This document shows, one piece after another, positions 38,928 to 47,958 of a stretch of DNA of 64,000 nucleotides; within the stretch, counting starts at the first letter, position 1, and each line of letters opens with the position of its first letter. The notes beneath the pieces are model-generated. The model saw only the letters and a list, made by a program, of their open reading frames with translations. It was not told the DNA's origin and did not search any database. The position numbers and the translations under genes were made by a program. The stretch spans positions 1,240,001 through 1,304,000 of the forward strand of contig NZ_CP053841.1 in assembly GCF_013201895.1 (NCBI RefSeq), given 5' to 3'. Source of the DNA: Campylobacter blaseri. Its GTDB lineage: Bacteria > Campylobacterota > Campylobacteria > Campylobacterales > Campylobacteraceae.

Positions 38928-39446
38928 ATGGATATAAGCAAAATTAAAGTTGGAAAAAACCCTGAAAAGATAAATGCGGTTATTGAAATACCTTATGGTT
39001 CAAATATTAAATATGAAGTAGACAAAGAAAGTGGTGCTGTAGTAGTAGATAGAGTTTTATATTCGGCTATGTTCTATCCTGCGAACTATGGCTTTATACC
39101 AAATACTTTAGCAGATGACGGGGATCCTGCTGATATTTTAGTTATAAATGAATACCCTCTCCAGGCAGGTAGCGTTATACCTTGCCGTTTAATTGGTGTT
39201 TTAGTTATGGAAGATGAAGCTGGAATGGATGAAAAGCTATTAGCTGTTCCTGTTAGCAAGATTGATCCTAGATATGAAAATATAAAATCATATACAGATC
39301 TTCCAAAAATAACCCTAGATAGGATTAAAAACTTCTTTGAAACATATAAATTGCTTGAGCCAAACAAATGGGTTAAGGTTAAAGATTTTGAAGATGCAAA
39401 AAAAGCTGAAGAAATTTTAGATAAAGCTATTAAAGCTTATAAATAA
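38928..39446 (+). CDS. ppa: Inorganic pyrophosphatase (family I)
   Basis: 172 residues, cytosolic, Mg2+-dependent. It drives biosynthetic reactions by hydrolysing pyrophosphate, sensibly placed after a tRNA synthetase and adenylate kinase. The catalytic acidic cluster is DDGDPADILV near 65-74, with YPANYGFIPNT just before it and the KVKDFEDAKKAEE helix at the end. Terminated by the hairpin at 39453-39477. Confidence 0.98.
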   Translation: MDISKIKVGKNPEKINAVIEIPYGSNIKYEVDKESGAVVVDRVLYSAMFYPANYGFIPNTLADDGDPADILVINEYPLQAGSVIPCRLIGVLVMEDEAGMDEKLLAVPVSKIDPRYENIKSYTDLPKITLDRIKNFFETYKLLEPNKWVKVKDFEDAKKAEEILDKAIKAYK

Positions 39447-39452
39447 TAAAAC

Positions 39453-39477
39453 TAAGCCATAGATAAACTATGGCTTA
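39453..39477. terminator. 10-bp hairpin terminator, ppa / PepSY operon
   Basis: Positions 39453-39462 and 39468-39477 are exact reverse complements with a 5-nt ATAAA loop. The gap separates convergent genes, so it can terminate transcription from both sides. A modest T-rich stretch (CCCTTTAAATTT) follows on the plus side. Confidence 0.8.
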
Positions 39478-39488
39478 TCCCTTTAAAT

Positions 39489-39719
39489 TTAGTTCTGCGA
39501 TGTCTTTTTATCTTTTATATACTCTACAAAAATAAAGATAATCTGTGTTATCCCAAATATAAAAACAAAATATAAAAAATCAATTAGCTTATTGTCTCCA
39601 AAAGCTATAAAATAGCATAAAATAAAAATAAGTATATATATGCCTATTTTAAAAGCAGTTATTTTTCTAGAAATGTATCCCAATAAAACTATTAAAAATC
39701 CTAAAATTCCACCCATCAT
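39489..39719 (-). CDS. Small membrane protein, third gene of PepSY operon
   Basis: 76 residues with two to three hydrophobic helices and a Lys/Asp-rich end (KDKKTSQN). It begins within the PepSY gene stop (ATGA overlap), so its translation depends on the upstream gene. No motif is recognisable. Proteobacterial iron-linked PepSY genes are often flanked by small membrane proteins of the DUF3649 and DUF3325 families, and this could be the equivalent partner. That is a positional guess only. Confidence 0.7.
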   Translation of the reverse strand: MMGGILGFLIVLLGYISRKITAFKIGIYILIFILCYFIAFGDNKLIDFLYFVFIFGITQIIFIFVEYIKDKKTSQN

Positions 39720-41194
39720 CCCCTAAATCCTTTAAGGCTAAAAACTCCAAAAAACAGAGATATTAATAAAAATATAATTAACATAATTATTAAATTTGAT
39801 TTTAAAAATGCCTCATAACTAACTCCAACCATAACTACAACTAAAAATATTAAAGATGTTATTAATGCTGATATTTCATAAATATATTTTTTTGTAACTA
39901 AGATATTTAAAATAAAAAATATAAATAAAGAGATAAAAAAAAGTCTAATTTGAGTGATATCTCTAGCCTCATTTTCCAAACTCAAAAAGAAATTTGCTAA
40001 AAGATAAATACCAAAAGAGGCAAAAAGTCCTATAAAAAATGTCGAGTTTAACACTTTTATAAATTTCAAAAATTTACTTTTATCATATTTTTTTGTCCAC
40101 AATATAGCTCCACTGCTACACATCAGCATACCAAACACCCCAAATATAAAAAACAAAAATTTAGTTAGTTCTCCACCAAAATCAGCTATATGTATATGTC
40201 TCATCAAAAACCCAATTTGCTGAGTTTTATTTATAGGAACATCATCAATCTCTTGAATTTTTTGACCGCTTTTTAAATCATATATATAAAACCCCATATT
40301 TACCCCATTTTCTGTAAAAATCTCTTTTGGCTTTGTGTTTATTTGTAAAATTGCTGATCTTGGGTTTCTAATAATTTCAATCTTATTTATAAAATCTTTG
40401 TTATCTAAATTTGATATAAATTTTTCAATATCTGCATAGCTAGGTGTGTATAGTTTTGGCATAAAACTTCCACCTCCTGCTCTTTTCATCCTGTCTAGAA
40501 TATTTTTCATCTCTCTTTTTTGCTCTAAAATCTTTTCTTCTCTTTTTTCATTTTCAATTTTTTTAATATTTGCCTGTCTATAAATTTTATCTAGCATATA
40601 TTTTTCAGACAGATATAGACCTGAAAAAATAAGAGTAAAAAACATTATAAAACCACAAACACTAGTTACAATATGCATATCATAATAAAAGCTTCTATCT
40701 TTTAGTTTAAAAAAATCCTTAAATAGTCTTTTATGTATAGCTAGCCCACTTATCAGACAAAATAAAATTATGATAGTCAAATAGCCAATTATTTTTCCTA
40801 AGAGCTCTACATTCATTCCCCATGGCTCATAGTGTAATGTGCTGATAAAATCGCCACCCAGAGTTTTATAAGGATTTAAAATTTTAGCATTTTCAGGGTT
40901 TAGATATATATCATTTTGACTTTTTGGATCTTGGGATAAAACTTTTACATAAGGCGTCTTAAAGCTTGGTGGTGTAATTGCCCAGATTTGATCATCTTTG
41001 TGATTTTCTTCCAAATACTCTATGCTATTTTTTAAATAACTTGTATCTAGGTAGTTAAGTTTATAAAAATTTGGCTGCATGTATAGATTTATACTATCTT
41101 TATAATAGGCAAAAGTTCCACTAAAAAATATAAAAAACATTATCCAAGAAAAAAGTAGTCCTATATCTTTATGAAATTCCCTTAAACATCTCAT
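39716..41194 (-). CDS. PepSY-associated membrane protein (PiuB/FsrB-like)
   Basis: About 492 residues if started at the ATG at 41194, whose ATGA overlap with the upstream gene supports it; an earlier in-frame start exists at 41236. Membrane helices with conserved histidines (FHKDIGLLFSW, DMHIVTSVCGFIMFF, RHIHIADFGG) alternate with two periplasmic stretches, as in PepSY_TM proteins of the PiuB/FoxB/FsrB group. Some members reduce ferric siderophores. No TonB receptor or Fur-like box is nearby; instead an FNR-type box precedes the operon. A ferric reductase role is a hypothesis. Confidence 0.85.
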   Translation of the reverse strand: MRCLREFHKDIGLLFSWIMFFIFFSGTFAYYKDSINLYMQPNFYKLNYLDTSYLKNSIEYLEENHKDDQIWAITPPSFKTPYVKVLSQDPKSQNDIYLNPENAKILNPYKTLGGDFISTLHYEPWGMNVELLGKIIGYLTIIILFCLISGLAIHKRLFKDFFKLKDRSFYYDMHIVTSVCGFIMFFTLIFSGLYLSEKYMLDKIYRQANIKKIENEKREEKILEQKREMKNILDRMKRAGGGSFMPKLYTPSYADIEKFISNLDNKDFINKIEIIRNPRSAILQINTKPKEIFTENGVNMGFYIYDLKSGQKIQEIDDVPINKTQQIGFLMRHIHIADFGGELTKFLFFIFGVFGMLMCSSGAILWTKKYDKSKFLKFIKVLNSTFFIGLFASFGIYLLANFFLSLENEARDITQIRLFFISLFIFFILNILVTKKYIYEISALITSLIFLVVVMVGVSYEAFLKSNLIIMLIIFLLISLFFGVFSLKGFRG

Positions 41195-41436
41195 AGCTTT
41201 ACCGCCAAAACAGATAAAATAGCCATAAACATACAAACATATCTAAATTTAAAAAGATATGAAGCTATAAATAAAAAGGGGATGGTTGTGGTAAAAATTA
41301 ACTTAGCATATATTAACTGCTCTCTATATGGCACATCTATATATAGTGTTAACTTTTGACTTAACCAATACATTAAAAAACAGTTTACAAAAACTGCAAC
41401 AAAAGAGACTATATAATACTCTAATTTTTTAAGCAT
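41191..41436 (-). CDS. Small three-helix membrane protein, first gene of PepSY operon
   Basis: 81 residues with three hydrophobic segments. Its stop overlaps the start of the PepSY gene (ATGA). AAGGA about 7 nt before the ATG at 41436 supports translation. Size, topology and place directly upstream of a PepSY_TM protein resemble DUF3649 proteins found in iron-uptake operons of other proteobacteria; I cannot confirm the family by eye. Confidence 0.7.
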   Translation of the reverse strand: MLKKLEYYIVSFVAVFVNCFLMYWLSQKLTLYIDVPYREQLIYAKLIFTTTIPFLFIASYLFKFRYVCMFMAILSVLAVKL

Positions 41437-41464
41437 ATATTATTCCTTCTATCTGTAAAATCCC

Positions 41465-41470
41465 ATTTTA
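41465..41470 (-). promoter_or_regulatory. -10 element of the PepSY operon
   Basis: On the minus strand TTTGC followed by TAAAAT gives a Campylobacter-type -10 about 29 nt before the first ATG. The predicted transcription start is near 41458. No good -35 is visible, as expected for an activator-dependent promoter. Confidence 0.55.
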
Positions 41471-41492
41471 GCAAATTAAAAATATTTTAGCT

Positions 41493-41506
41493 TTGATATC
41501 TATCAA
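41493..41506. promoter_or_regulatory. Perfect FNR-type box upstream of PepSY operon
   Basis: The sequence is TTGAT-ATCT-ATCAA, an exact match to the TTGAT-N4-ATCAA consensus bound by FNR-type Crp-family regulators. The centre (41499.5) lies about 41.5 nt upstream of the predicted start near 41458, the standard class II activation position. The Crp/Fnr protein at 19821-20459 has matching recognition-helix residues and is a candidate, but any FNR-type regulator elsewhere could act. Confidence 0.6.
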
Positions 41507-41593
41507 TTATAAAAATTAAGATTTTTATTTAAACTATTTTAGTAGTGTCTTGCTGCGCAATATAAGCATTATTTAAATTTCAATCTTATAAAA

Positions 41594-41914
41594 CTAAACA
41601 ATAATTCCTATGCCTAAGTTAAAACTAACAGCGATAATTCCACAAAGAAGTGCAAAATATAACGCATCAGAACTTATAAATCCAAAATACAGGTAGCTTG
41701 TAAAAAATGCCCCTAAAAAAGCAGTGCAAAAAAGAAGTAAAATAGGAAACTTACCTTTTTGAAAATAGCTAGGTAAATAAAAAACAGTTATTAGGCTTAA
41801 CAAAAACCAAAATATTGAATACACTGCTCCAGATATATTTAAAACTAAAAGATAATTTAATATGTTTATTATTAGAAAAAATATCCAGATAGAAAGACTA
41901 TATTTTTTTATCAT
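41594..41914 (-). CDS. Small membrane protein B of a paralogous pair
   Basis: 106 residues from the ATG at 41914, with four hydrophobic helices. A TTG at 41995 would add 27 residues but overlap the upstream gene by 98 nt; neither start has a clear Shine-Dalgarno, so translational coupling is likely. The KFPILLLFCTAFLGAFFTS stretch aligns with KYPVLAAFGTSLGSGFISG of the upstream protein, suggesting old tandem duplication. No family recognised. Confidence 0.6.
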   Translation of the reverse strand: MIKKYSLSIWIFFLIINILNYLLVLNISGAVYSIFWFLLSLITVFYLPSYFQKGKFPILLLFCTAFLGAFFTSYLYFGFISSDALYFALLCGIIAVSFNLGIGIIV

Positions 41915-42263
41915 TTTTATAAATTTTATTACTAAATGTTTTTTTCTTATACTGAAGAATAAAAATTGGCAAAGAGTATAATATAGTAAAAACAAATACT
42001 AAAATCCATCTATCAAAAATTAAAAAACCACTGATAAACCCAGATCCTAAAGAGGTTCCAAATGCTGCCAAAACAGGGTATTTAACTACATCTTTTTCTC
42101 CTATAGCTATAACTATTAAAGAAATTATATTTACTATTAAAATAAGTCCAAATATAATTATTTTAATATCTCTTATGAACTCATTGCTTGATTTTCCAAA
42201 AATAGCCCATATACCTATAAAAACTATAAAACAAACTGATAAAAATAGTAGTGTTTTTCTCAT
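41898..42263 (-). CDS. Small membrane protein A of a paralogous pair
   Basis: 121 residues with four predicted helices and a basic C-terminus (QYKKKTFSNKIYKNDKK). Its ATG overlaps the mnmC stop as ATGA. It shares the K[YF]P[VI]L-x2-F-x-T pattern and topology with the next protein. It closes the long gene run starting at rluD. I do not recognise it from C. jejuni gene order, so it may be lineage specific. Confidence 0.65.
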   Translation of the reverse strand: MRKTLLFLSVCFIVFIGIWAIFGKSSNEFIRDIKIIIFGLILIVNIISLIVIAIGEKDVVKYPVLAAFGTSLGSGFISGFLIFDRWILVFVFTILYSLPIFILQYKKKTFSNKIYKNDKKI

Positions 42264-44131
42264 TTAATTTTGCCTTTTTTTAATTCTCTAATTAAAAACC
42301 TTGCAGGATTTAGCTCATTAACTATGCTTTTTTCAATACAAAATGGTCTATTTAAGACATAATCCAAAAGAAGCTCTGCTCCAAGTATTGAAGTACCTAA
42401 ACCTCTTGCTCCATGAGATGTAGTTATGTATATATTTTCAAGGTGTTTAGGTTTTAAATTTGAGGTTTTATTTTTAGTCCAAAATATATCTTTGTAATTT
42501 ACTTTAAACCACTCTTTATCATGAATAGGTCCAACTATAGGAAACCTATCTCCACTATAAGATCTAAAACCGACCTGAGAACCTATAATTTCAATATTTT
42601 TATAATTATCTATTAAATCGCTTATATTTTCTATGTTTTTAATATTATCTTTATCTACAGGTTTTTTCTCATAGTTGTTTCTATCATAAGTTGCACCAAT
42701 TAGCTGAATATTGTCAATAGCAGGACAAATGTACCCTTTAGCACTAAGAGGATATCTGTTTTTTAATGTCTCTTTTATCCATGTAACCTGACCCCTAACT
42801 GAGCTAATTTTTAAACTTTCATCAAAATTCATTTTTGGCTTCAAGCCTTTGCCAAATAGCTCTTCACTTTCACTTCCCAGTGCAAATATTATAATATCAG
42901 TATTAATTTTATTGCCGTTTTTAAAATACACCTCATATTCTTTTGATTTTTTCTCAAAACTTATAAATTCATGTTCATATAAAACATCAATTTTTGTAGC
43001 TAAATGTGCACAAAGCATATTTGGTCTAGCTAAAATGCCCTCTTTTACAAATATACTAGGATATGGAGCATCAACTTCACTAAATTTAAAAAACTCACTG
43101 CTATCTTTATATCTTTCCACTAAAGATGAATTAAAAGCATACTCTTTAGACCCAGTTAAATATATATACTCTTTAGATATATATTTTTTATAAAATTTAA
43201 AAGCTTGCAAAAAAGCATTAAGATGCATTCTTCCAAGAAGTATTCCTTTTTTTGTAATAGTTGGCATTAAAACTCCAGCTATATTACCACTGCCATTACT
43301 ACCCACTTTTGTATCTTTTTCAGTCAACTTAACTTTAAATCCAGCTTTTTTAAATTTCAATGCAGCACTTAATCCAGCAATTCCTCCGCCTATTACAAGA
43401 ACCTTTTTATTTAAACCACCTACCGCAGGACGCGAATACCATATATTTTTTTGAACATTTATTTTTTCTTTTAGGTATGCTTTTATCATCTCTCTTTTAT
43501 TACCATATCCGCTAACTAGCTTTACCTCAAAACCTGCATTTTCTAAATTTTTTCTAACACTACTTGCACTTGAATATGTAGCAATAACACCATCTTTTTT
43601 AGTTAAATTTGAAATTTCATATATAACATCGCTGTCCCACATATCTGGATTTTTTGAAGGTGCAAATCCATCTAAAAACCAAACATCAGCTATAAAATCT
43701 AGTTCATTTAAAGCATCTTTAATATCTCCAATATATAGATCTAAAACTATGTTTTTTGAGAAATGAATTCTATACAATCCATCTATTTTCAAAGTAGGGT
43801 AGCATTTTACAAGCTTGTTTGATTCTTTTTCAAAAGTGTTTAAATTTTGATAAACTTGAATTAATTCTTTTTTGGTTAAAGGGTATTTTTCTATACTTAC
43901 ATAGTGTAGTTTTTTATCGCTATTTTTAAATTTATTAGCTAATGTCAAAAAATTTAATCCTGTTCCAAATCCAGCCTCTGCAACGATAAAACTATCTTGT
44001 TTTGACCAAATATCATTAAGAGCACTAGCAAAAACATACTCACTCTCTAGCAAAGGAGAATTTGTATTAAAATAAATATCATCAAATTTGGTAGAATATG
44101 CAATCTTATCTTTAAATGTTAACTTTTCCAT
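42260..44131 (-). CDS. mnmC: Bifunctional tRNA mnm5s2U methyltransferase/oxidoreductase
   Basis: 623 residues with two domains. The N-terminal methyltransferase carries the SAM loop EAGFGTGLNFL (52-62) and VWFLDGFAPSKNPDMW near 156-171. The C-terminal FAD oxidoreductase starts at VLVIGGGIAGLSAAL near 245-259. Together they complete the last steps of mnm5 modification at the tRNA wobble uridine. It abuts the amidase gene (1-nt overlap). Confidence 0.95.
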   Translation of the reverse strand: MEKLTFKDKIAYSTKFDDIYFNTNSPLLESEYVFASALNDIWSKQDSFIVAEAGFGTGLNFLTLANKFKNSDKKLHYVSIEKYPLTKKELIQVYQNLNTFEKESNKLVKCYPTLKIDGLYRIHFSKNIVLDLYIGDIKDALNELDFIADVWFLDGFAPSKNPDMWDSDVIYEISNLTKKDGVIATYSSASSVRKNLENAGFEVKLVSGYGNKREMIKAYLKEKINVQKNIWYSRPAVGGLNKKVLVIGGGIAGLSAALKFKKAGFKVKLTEKDTKVGSNGSGNIAGVLMPTITKKGILLGRMHLNAFLQAFKFYKKYISKEYIYLTGSKEYAFNSSLVERYKDSSEFFKFSEVDAPYPSIFVKEGILARPNMLCAHLATKIDVLYEHEFISFEKKSKEYEVYFKNGNKINTDIIIFALGSESEELFGKGLKPKMNFDESLKISSVRGQVTWIKETLKNRYPLSAKGYICPAIDNIQLIGATYDRNNYEKKPVDKDNIKNIENISDLIDNYKNIEIIGSQVGFRSYSGDRFPIVGPIHDKEWFKVNYKDIFWTKNKTSNLKPKHLENIYITTSHGARGLGTSILGAELLLDYVLNRPFCIEKSIVNELNPARFLIRELKKGKIK

Positions 44132-45669
44132 TATCTATTCTTTGAAAAATATATATCTATCCCGTCAGCTATTCCTAAAGCTACATCCTTTTGATATTTT
44201 GATTGAACTATGACCTTGCTATCGTGCGAATTTGTAACATAACCACACTCAACCAAAATAGCTGGCATTGTAGCACCAACCAATACCCAAAAAGGAGCCT
44301 CCCTAACTCCACCATCTTTCATTGAGTACTTTTTACTAACCCTATTTAACATATGTTTTTGAACATCAATAGCTACTTTATTAGAAGCTATTATTTTTTC
44401 ACGATTTAAAAAATTTAGATATGTCTGCTTAGAGAAGAAATTCATATCACTAATATCGCCTTTGTTTTCAAGTGCAGCAGCATTTTTACTTCTTTCACTC
44501 CTTGCTGGACTCAAAAAGAATGTCTCAACACCAGAAAGTGTTTTTCCTTTCTTTGTATTTGGACCAGCGTTCATATGTATGGATACAAAAAGATCTGCAT
44601 TTTTTTTATTTGCAAAAGCTGTTCTGCTTCTAAGTGGAATAAACTTATCAGTGTTTCTTGTATATAAAATTTTATAACCTCTTAATGATAGCTCATTTCC
44701 AAGATTTTTTGCAATCTTCAGGGCTATATCTTTTTCTTTGAGCTTGCCTACAGTAGCTCCTGGATCTTTACCGCCATGCCCTGGATCAATAACTATAAGT
44801 TTAGGCTTTATATTTTTTTTAGGGGTAGCTGTTTTTGCACTAGCTTTACCACTTGCTACAATATTTATAAGATTTTCCTTTAAGCTAAAACTAATATTAA
44901 ATTTTCCTTTTTGAGAAAAAACTACTCTTGTGGTATCTTTATCGAATTGAGCTATTCGTATCTCTTCAACTGCATGATTTTCAATTTTACTTACTTTTGA
45001 ATAATTTCCTGCTTTAATATCTAATATATTTCTATAAATATTACCTTTTAATGCAAATTTTTTAATCTCGCTATCATCAACTGTTCTATTAAATTTAAGT
45101 TCCACCCCTCCGCTAATCTTTTTAACACCTAGAAGCATTAGCTTGGAGTTTTTATCGGATCTTTTTTTATCTAAACTAGGTAATTCTTTTTTAGTATTGT
45201 TGTTTTTTACTGGTGTCTCTTTTTTCTTTGTGGCTATTGGTTCTTTTTTTACACTTTGTTGTTTTTTTAAAGAGTCTGGTTTTTTAGTTGGTTTTTGACT
45301 AAGTAATATTTTTTCTTTATCTACAGGTTTTTTTACATCATCTAATATATTTTTTTTGGATATGTAATTTAAATAACTATTATAATTATCTCCAAGAGAT
45401 TTTAACTCATTTTCATATCCTATATAATTATAACCTAAGCTTTTTGATGAGTGAATTAGTCTTTTTAAAACCTCTTTTTTATCTTGAATATTTTTATCTA
45501 TAGATGTCTTTACATAAACATCTCTAATATCTTTATGTAGCTTTTTTTTAATACTTGTGCTGGAGTTAGAAAAAGTATTATCAAAATTATTAAATACTTT
45601 ATCAAATTCACCAGCATTCATAAAAATTACTATAAAAAAAACTAAAAAAAGTCTAACCATTTTCACCAT
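44131..45669 (-). CDS. amiA: N-acetylmuramoyl-L-alanine amidase (AmiA/AmiC type)
   Basis: 512 residues: a signal peptide (to about 18), a helical and Lys-rich section with low complexity (about 115-170), an AMIN-like beta domain (about 175-275) and an Amidase_3 domain (about 292-508). Zinc-site blocks IDPGHGGKDPGA, LKEKDIALKIA and FVSIHMNAGP are complete. It splits peptide stems from glycan at division. Such amidases are switched on by LytM factors, and a degenerate LytM protein is encoded at 51156-52400 in the same run. It overlaps the monooxygenase gene by 17 nt. Confidence 0.93.
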   Translation of the reverse strand: MVKMVRLFLVFFIVIFMNAGEFDKVFNNFDNTFSNSSTSIKKKLHKDIRDVYVKTSIDKNIQDKKEVLKRLIHSSKSLGYNYIGYENELKSLGDNYNSYLNYISKKNILDDVKKPVDKEKILLSQKPTKKPDSLKKQQSVKKEPIATKKKETPVKNNNTKKELPSLDKKRSDKNSKLMLLGVKKISGGVELKFNRTVDDSEIKKFALKGNIYRNILDIKAGNYSKVSKIENHAVEEIRIAQFDKDTTRVVFSQKGKFNISFSLKENLINIVASGKASAKTATPKKNIKPKLIVIDPGHGGKDPGATVGKLKEKDIALKIAKNLGNELSLRGYKILYTRNTDKFIPLRSRTAFANKKNADLFVSIHMNAGPNTKKGKTLSGVETFFLSPARSERSKNAAALENKGDISDMNFFSKQTYLNFLNREKIIASNKVAIDVQKHMLNRVSKKYSMKDGGVREAPFWVLVGATMPAILVECGYVTNSHDSKVIVQSKYQKDVALGIADGIDIYFSKNR

Positions 45670-46744
45670 TTACAAGTTTTTGCATAAGCTCTTTAACGCT
45701 TATTATCTCTTTAAGCCTATACCCATTTGCACCTGAGAAAAACAGACCAAATTCCACAACTCCATTATATGCATCATACAATCTATCTGCTATGCAATAA
45801 CCAACAACTCTTGCTTCTTTTCCTCTTTGGCATGGGCTTACGCAGTTTGAAATACATTTAATTTTTGGTCCAATTCTTTTTTCTACCAAATCTAATAAAT
45901 TTGTTTGAATTCCACGAGCTGGATATCCAACAGGAGATTTGATAAGTTTTATAGTCTCTTTTGTTGAATCTAAAATTACTTTTTTAAAAACAGGTGAGGC
46001 ATCACACTCATGAGTTCCTATAAACCTAGTTCCCATCTGAACACCATCTGCACCTAAAGACATCATCTTTTCTATATCATTTTTATCCCAAATTCCCCCA
46101 GCTACAATTAATGGAAAATCTCCCCATTTATTTAGTTCTTCTTTAACTTGTGGAATTAAATTCTCAAGCTGATACTCTGGCAAAAAACATTGTTCATATG
46201 TAAATCCTTGATGTCCACCACTTTTTGGACCCTCTAAAACTATAGCATCAGGAAGCCTATTGTATCTTTGTGTCCATCTTTTACAAATTATCTTTAAAGC
46301 CTTAGCTGATGAGACTATAGGCACTAATGCTACATCTTTAAAATCTTGTGTGAACTCAGGTAAATTTGTAGGAAGACCTGCTCCACTAACAATTATATTA
46401 AACCCAGCTTCGCAAGAATCTTTTACCATTCTACCATAGTCATTACAAGCACACATTATATTAACACCAAGTGGTTTATCATTACAAATTTTTCTAGCAT
46501 TAGTGATAATAGCCTTCAATCCTTCAGTTGAATAAAAATTTTCACTTCCAAATGGTTTACCATTTAACTCTTTTTTTGAAAAAGAGCTGTTTTGATAGTA
46601 CCCTGTTCCAACTGAACTTATAATTCCAAGACCGCCATTTAAACTTACATTACCAGCTAATTGATCCCAACTAATTCCTAAACCCATGCCACCTTGAAAA
46701 ATTGGAATTTCTATCTCATATTTTCCTATTTTTATACTCTTCAT
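45653..46744 (-). CDS. Nitronate monooxygenase (2-nitropropane dioxygenase family)
   Basis: 363 residues, an FMN-binding TIM barrel. IFQGGMGLGIS near 14-24, VSGAGLP near 139-145, LEGPKSGGHQG near 190-200, IVAGGIWD and GADGVQMGTRFIGTHE near 224-247 match the NMO/FabK-like fold. Members oxidise nitronates or act as enoyl-ACP reductase II. C. jejuni has the same gene beside tyrS. A Cys-rich C-terminal part (CISNCVSPCQRG) is unusual for the simple fold but I believe typical of this subgroup. Confidence 0.88.
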   Translation of the reverse strand: MKSIKIGKYEIEIPIFQGGMGLGISWDQLAGNVSLNGGLGIISSVGTGYYQNSSFSKKELNGKPFGSENFYSTEGLKAIITNARKICNDKPLGVNIMCACNDYGRMVKDSCEAGFNIIVSGAGLPTNLPEFTQDFKDVALVPIVSSAKALKIICKRWTQRYNRLPDAIVLEGPKSGGHQGFTYEQCFLPEYQLENLIPQVKEELNKWGDFPLIVAGGIWDKNDIEKMMSLGADGVQMGTRFIGTHECDASPVFKKVILDSTKETIKLIKSPVGYPARGIQTNLLDLVEKRIGPKIKCISNCVSPCQRGKEARVVGYCIADRLYDAYNGVVEFGLFFSGANGYRLKEIISVKELMQKLVNGENG

Positions 46745-47950
46745 CTATCCAACCTTTAATTTAGCAAATTTCTTTTTGCCTATTTGCAATACATACTCTC
46801 CACTTTTAAGCTTTAGCTGCTCATCGTCTATCTTTTCTTGATTTATGCTAAATGCATTTGCTTTTATGTGGCGTCTTGCTTCACCATTTGAGCTAGCCAG
46901 TCCACATTTTACAATAGCCTCAACAATCCAAATTCCTTCTTCTGCACTAAACTCTTCAATCTCACTTGGGAGCTTGTTTTCACTATGAACTTTATCAAAT
47001 TCATCTTTTGCTTTATATGCTAACTCTTTATTATAAAATCTCTCAGTTATCTCTAGTGCTAAGTCCTCCTTGGTTTTTTTAGGGTGAAGTTTGCCATTTT
47101 TGACATCTTCTTGCATAAGCTCAATCTCTTTTAAGCTTTTTTTACTAAGAAGTCTATACCAATCCCACATAAGCTCATCACTTATACTTAAAACTTTTGC
47201 ATACATTGTATTTGGATCTTCTGTAACACCTATATAGTTATTCAATGATTTACTCATTTTATTAACACCATCGAGCCCAACAAGAAGTGGCATCATAATG
47301 ATAGCTTGTTCTTTTCCTACATTGTATACTCTTTGTAAATGTCTTCCCATTAAAAGATTAAATTTTTGATCATTTCCACCCATTTCAATATCACACTTCA
47401 TAACAACACTATCATGGCCTTGTATAAGCGGATATAAAAACTCGCTTATAGATATTGGAGTTTCATTTTTATATCTTTTAGCAAAATCATCTCTTTCTAA
47501 CATTCTTGCAACATTATATGTGCTTGAAAGCTCTATCATCTCAGCAGCACTAAGTTTATTCATCCACTCTGAGTTAAACATAATAATAGTTTTATCTTTA
47601 TCCAAAACTTTAAAAACCTGATCTTCGTATGTTTTTGCATTTTTTAAAACAACATCTTTGCTTAATTTTTTTCTTGTCTCACTTTTGCCAGATGGATCAC
47701 CTATTTGAGCGGTAAAATCACCTATTAAAAACTGAATTATAGCACCGTGCTCTTGTAAAAAAGCCATTTTTTGAAGCGTTACTGTATGTCCTAAATGTAA
47801 ATCAGGCGCTGTTGGATCCATACCTATCTTAACATAAAAATTTTCATTTTTTTCATAAAAGTTTTTTATTAAATCTTTAATCCTATCCTCATCTATTATC
47901 TCAGATATTCCCTTTTTCAACTCTTTGAAAATTTCATCTAAATTTACCAT
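46745..47950 (-). CDS. tyrS: Tyrosyl-tRNA synthetase
   Basis: 401 residues, class I. The HIGH-type motif is DLHLGHTVTLQKM near 50-62 and KMSKS lies near 232-236 in GVNKMSKSLNN. A C-terminal S4 RNA-binding domain (about 335-400: GLASSNGEARRHI) follows. This is the TyrZ-like long form common in this phylum. It abuts the monooxygenase gene without a gap and follows spoT by 8 nt. Confidence 0.97.
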   Translation of the reverse strand: MVNLDEIFKELKKGISEIIDEDRIKDLIKNFYEKNENFYVKIGMDPTAPDLHLGHTVTLQKMAFLQEHGAIIQFLIGDFTAQIGDPSGKSETRKKLSKDVVLKNAKTYEDQVFKVLDKDKTIIMFNSEWMNKLSAAEMIELSSTYNVARMLERDDFAKRYKNETPISISEFLYPLIQGHDSVVMKCDIEMGGNDQKFNLLMGRHLQRVYNVGKEQAIIMMPLLVGLDGVNKMSKSLNNYIGVTEDPNTMYAKVLSISDELMWDWYRLLSKKSLKEIELMQEDVKNGKLHPKKTKEDLALEITERFYNKELAYKAKDEFDKVHSENKLPSEIEEFSAEEGIWIVEAIVKCGLASSNGEARRHIKANAFSINQEKIDDEQLKLKSGEYVLQIGKKKFAKLKVG

Positions 47951-47958
47951 AAACTCTC

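Noticed and set aside
41915-41995. TTG-initiated extension of the second small membrane protein
   Set aside because: It would give a 98-nt overlap with the upstream gene, and the added residues look like out-of-frame translation of that gene.
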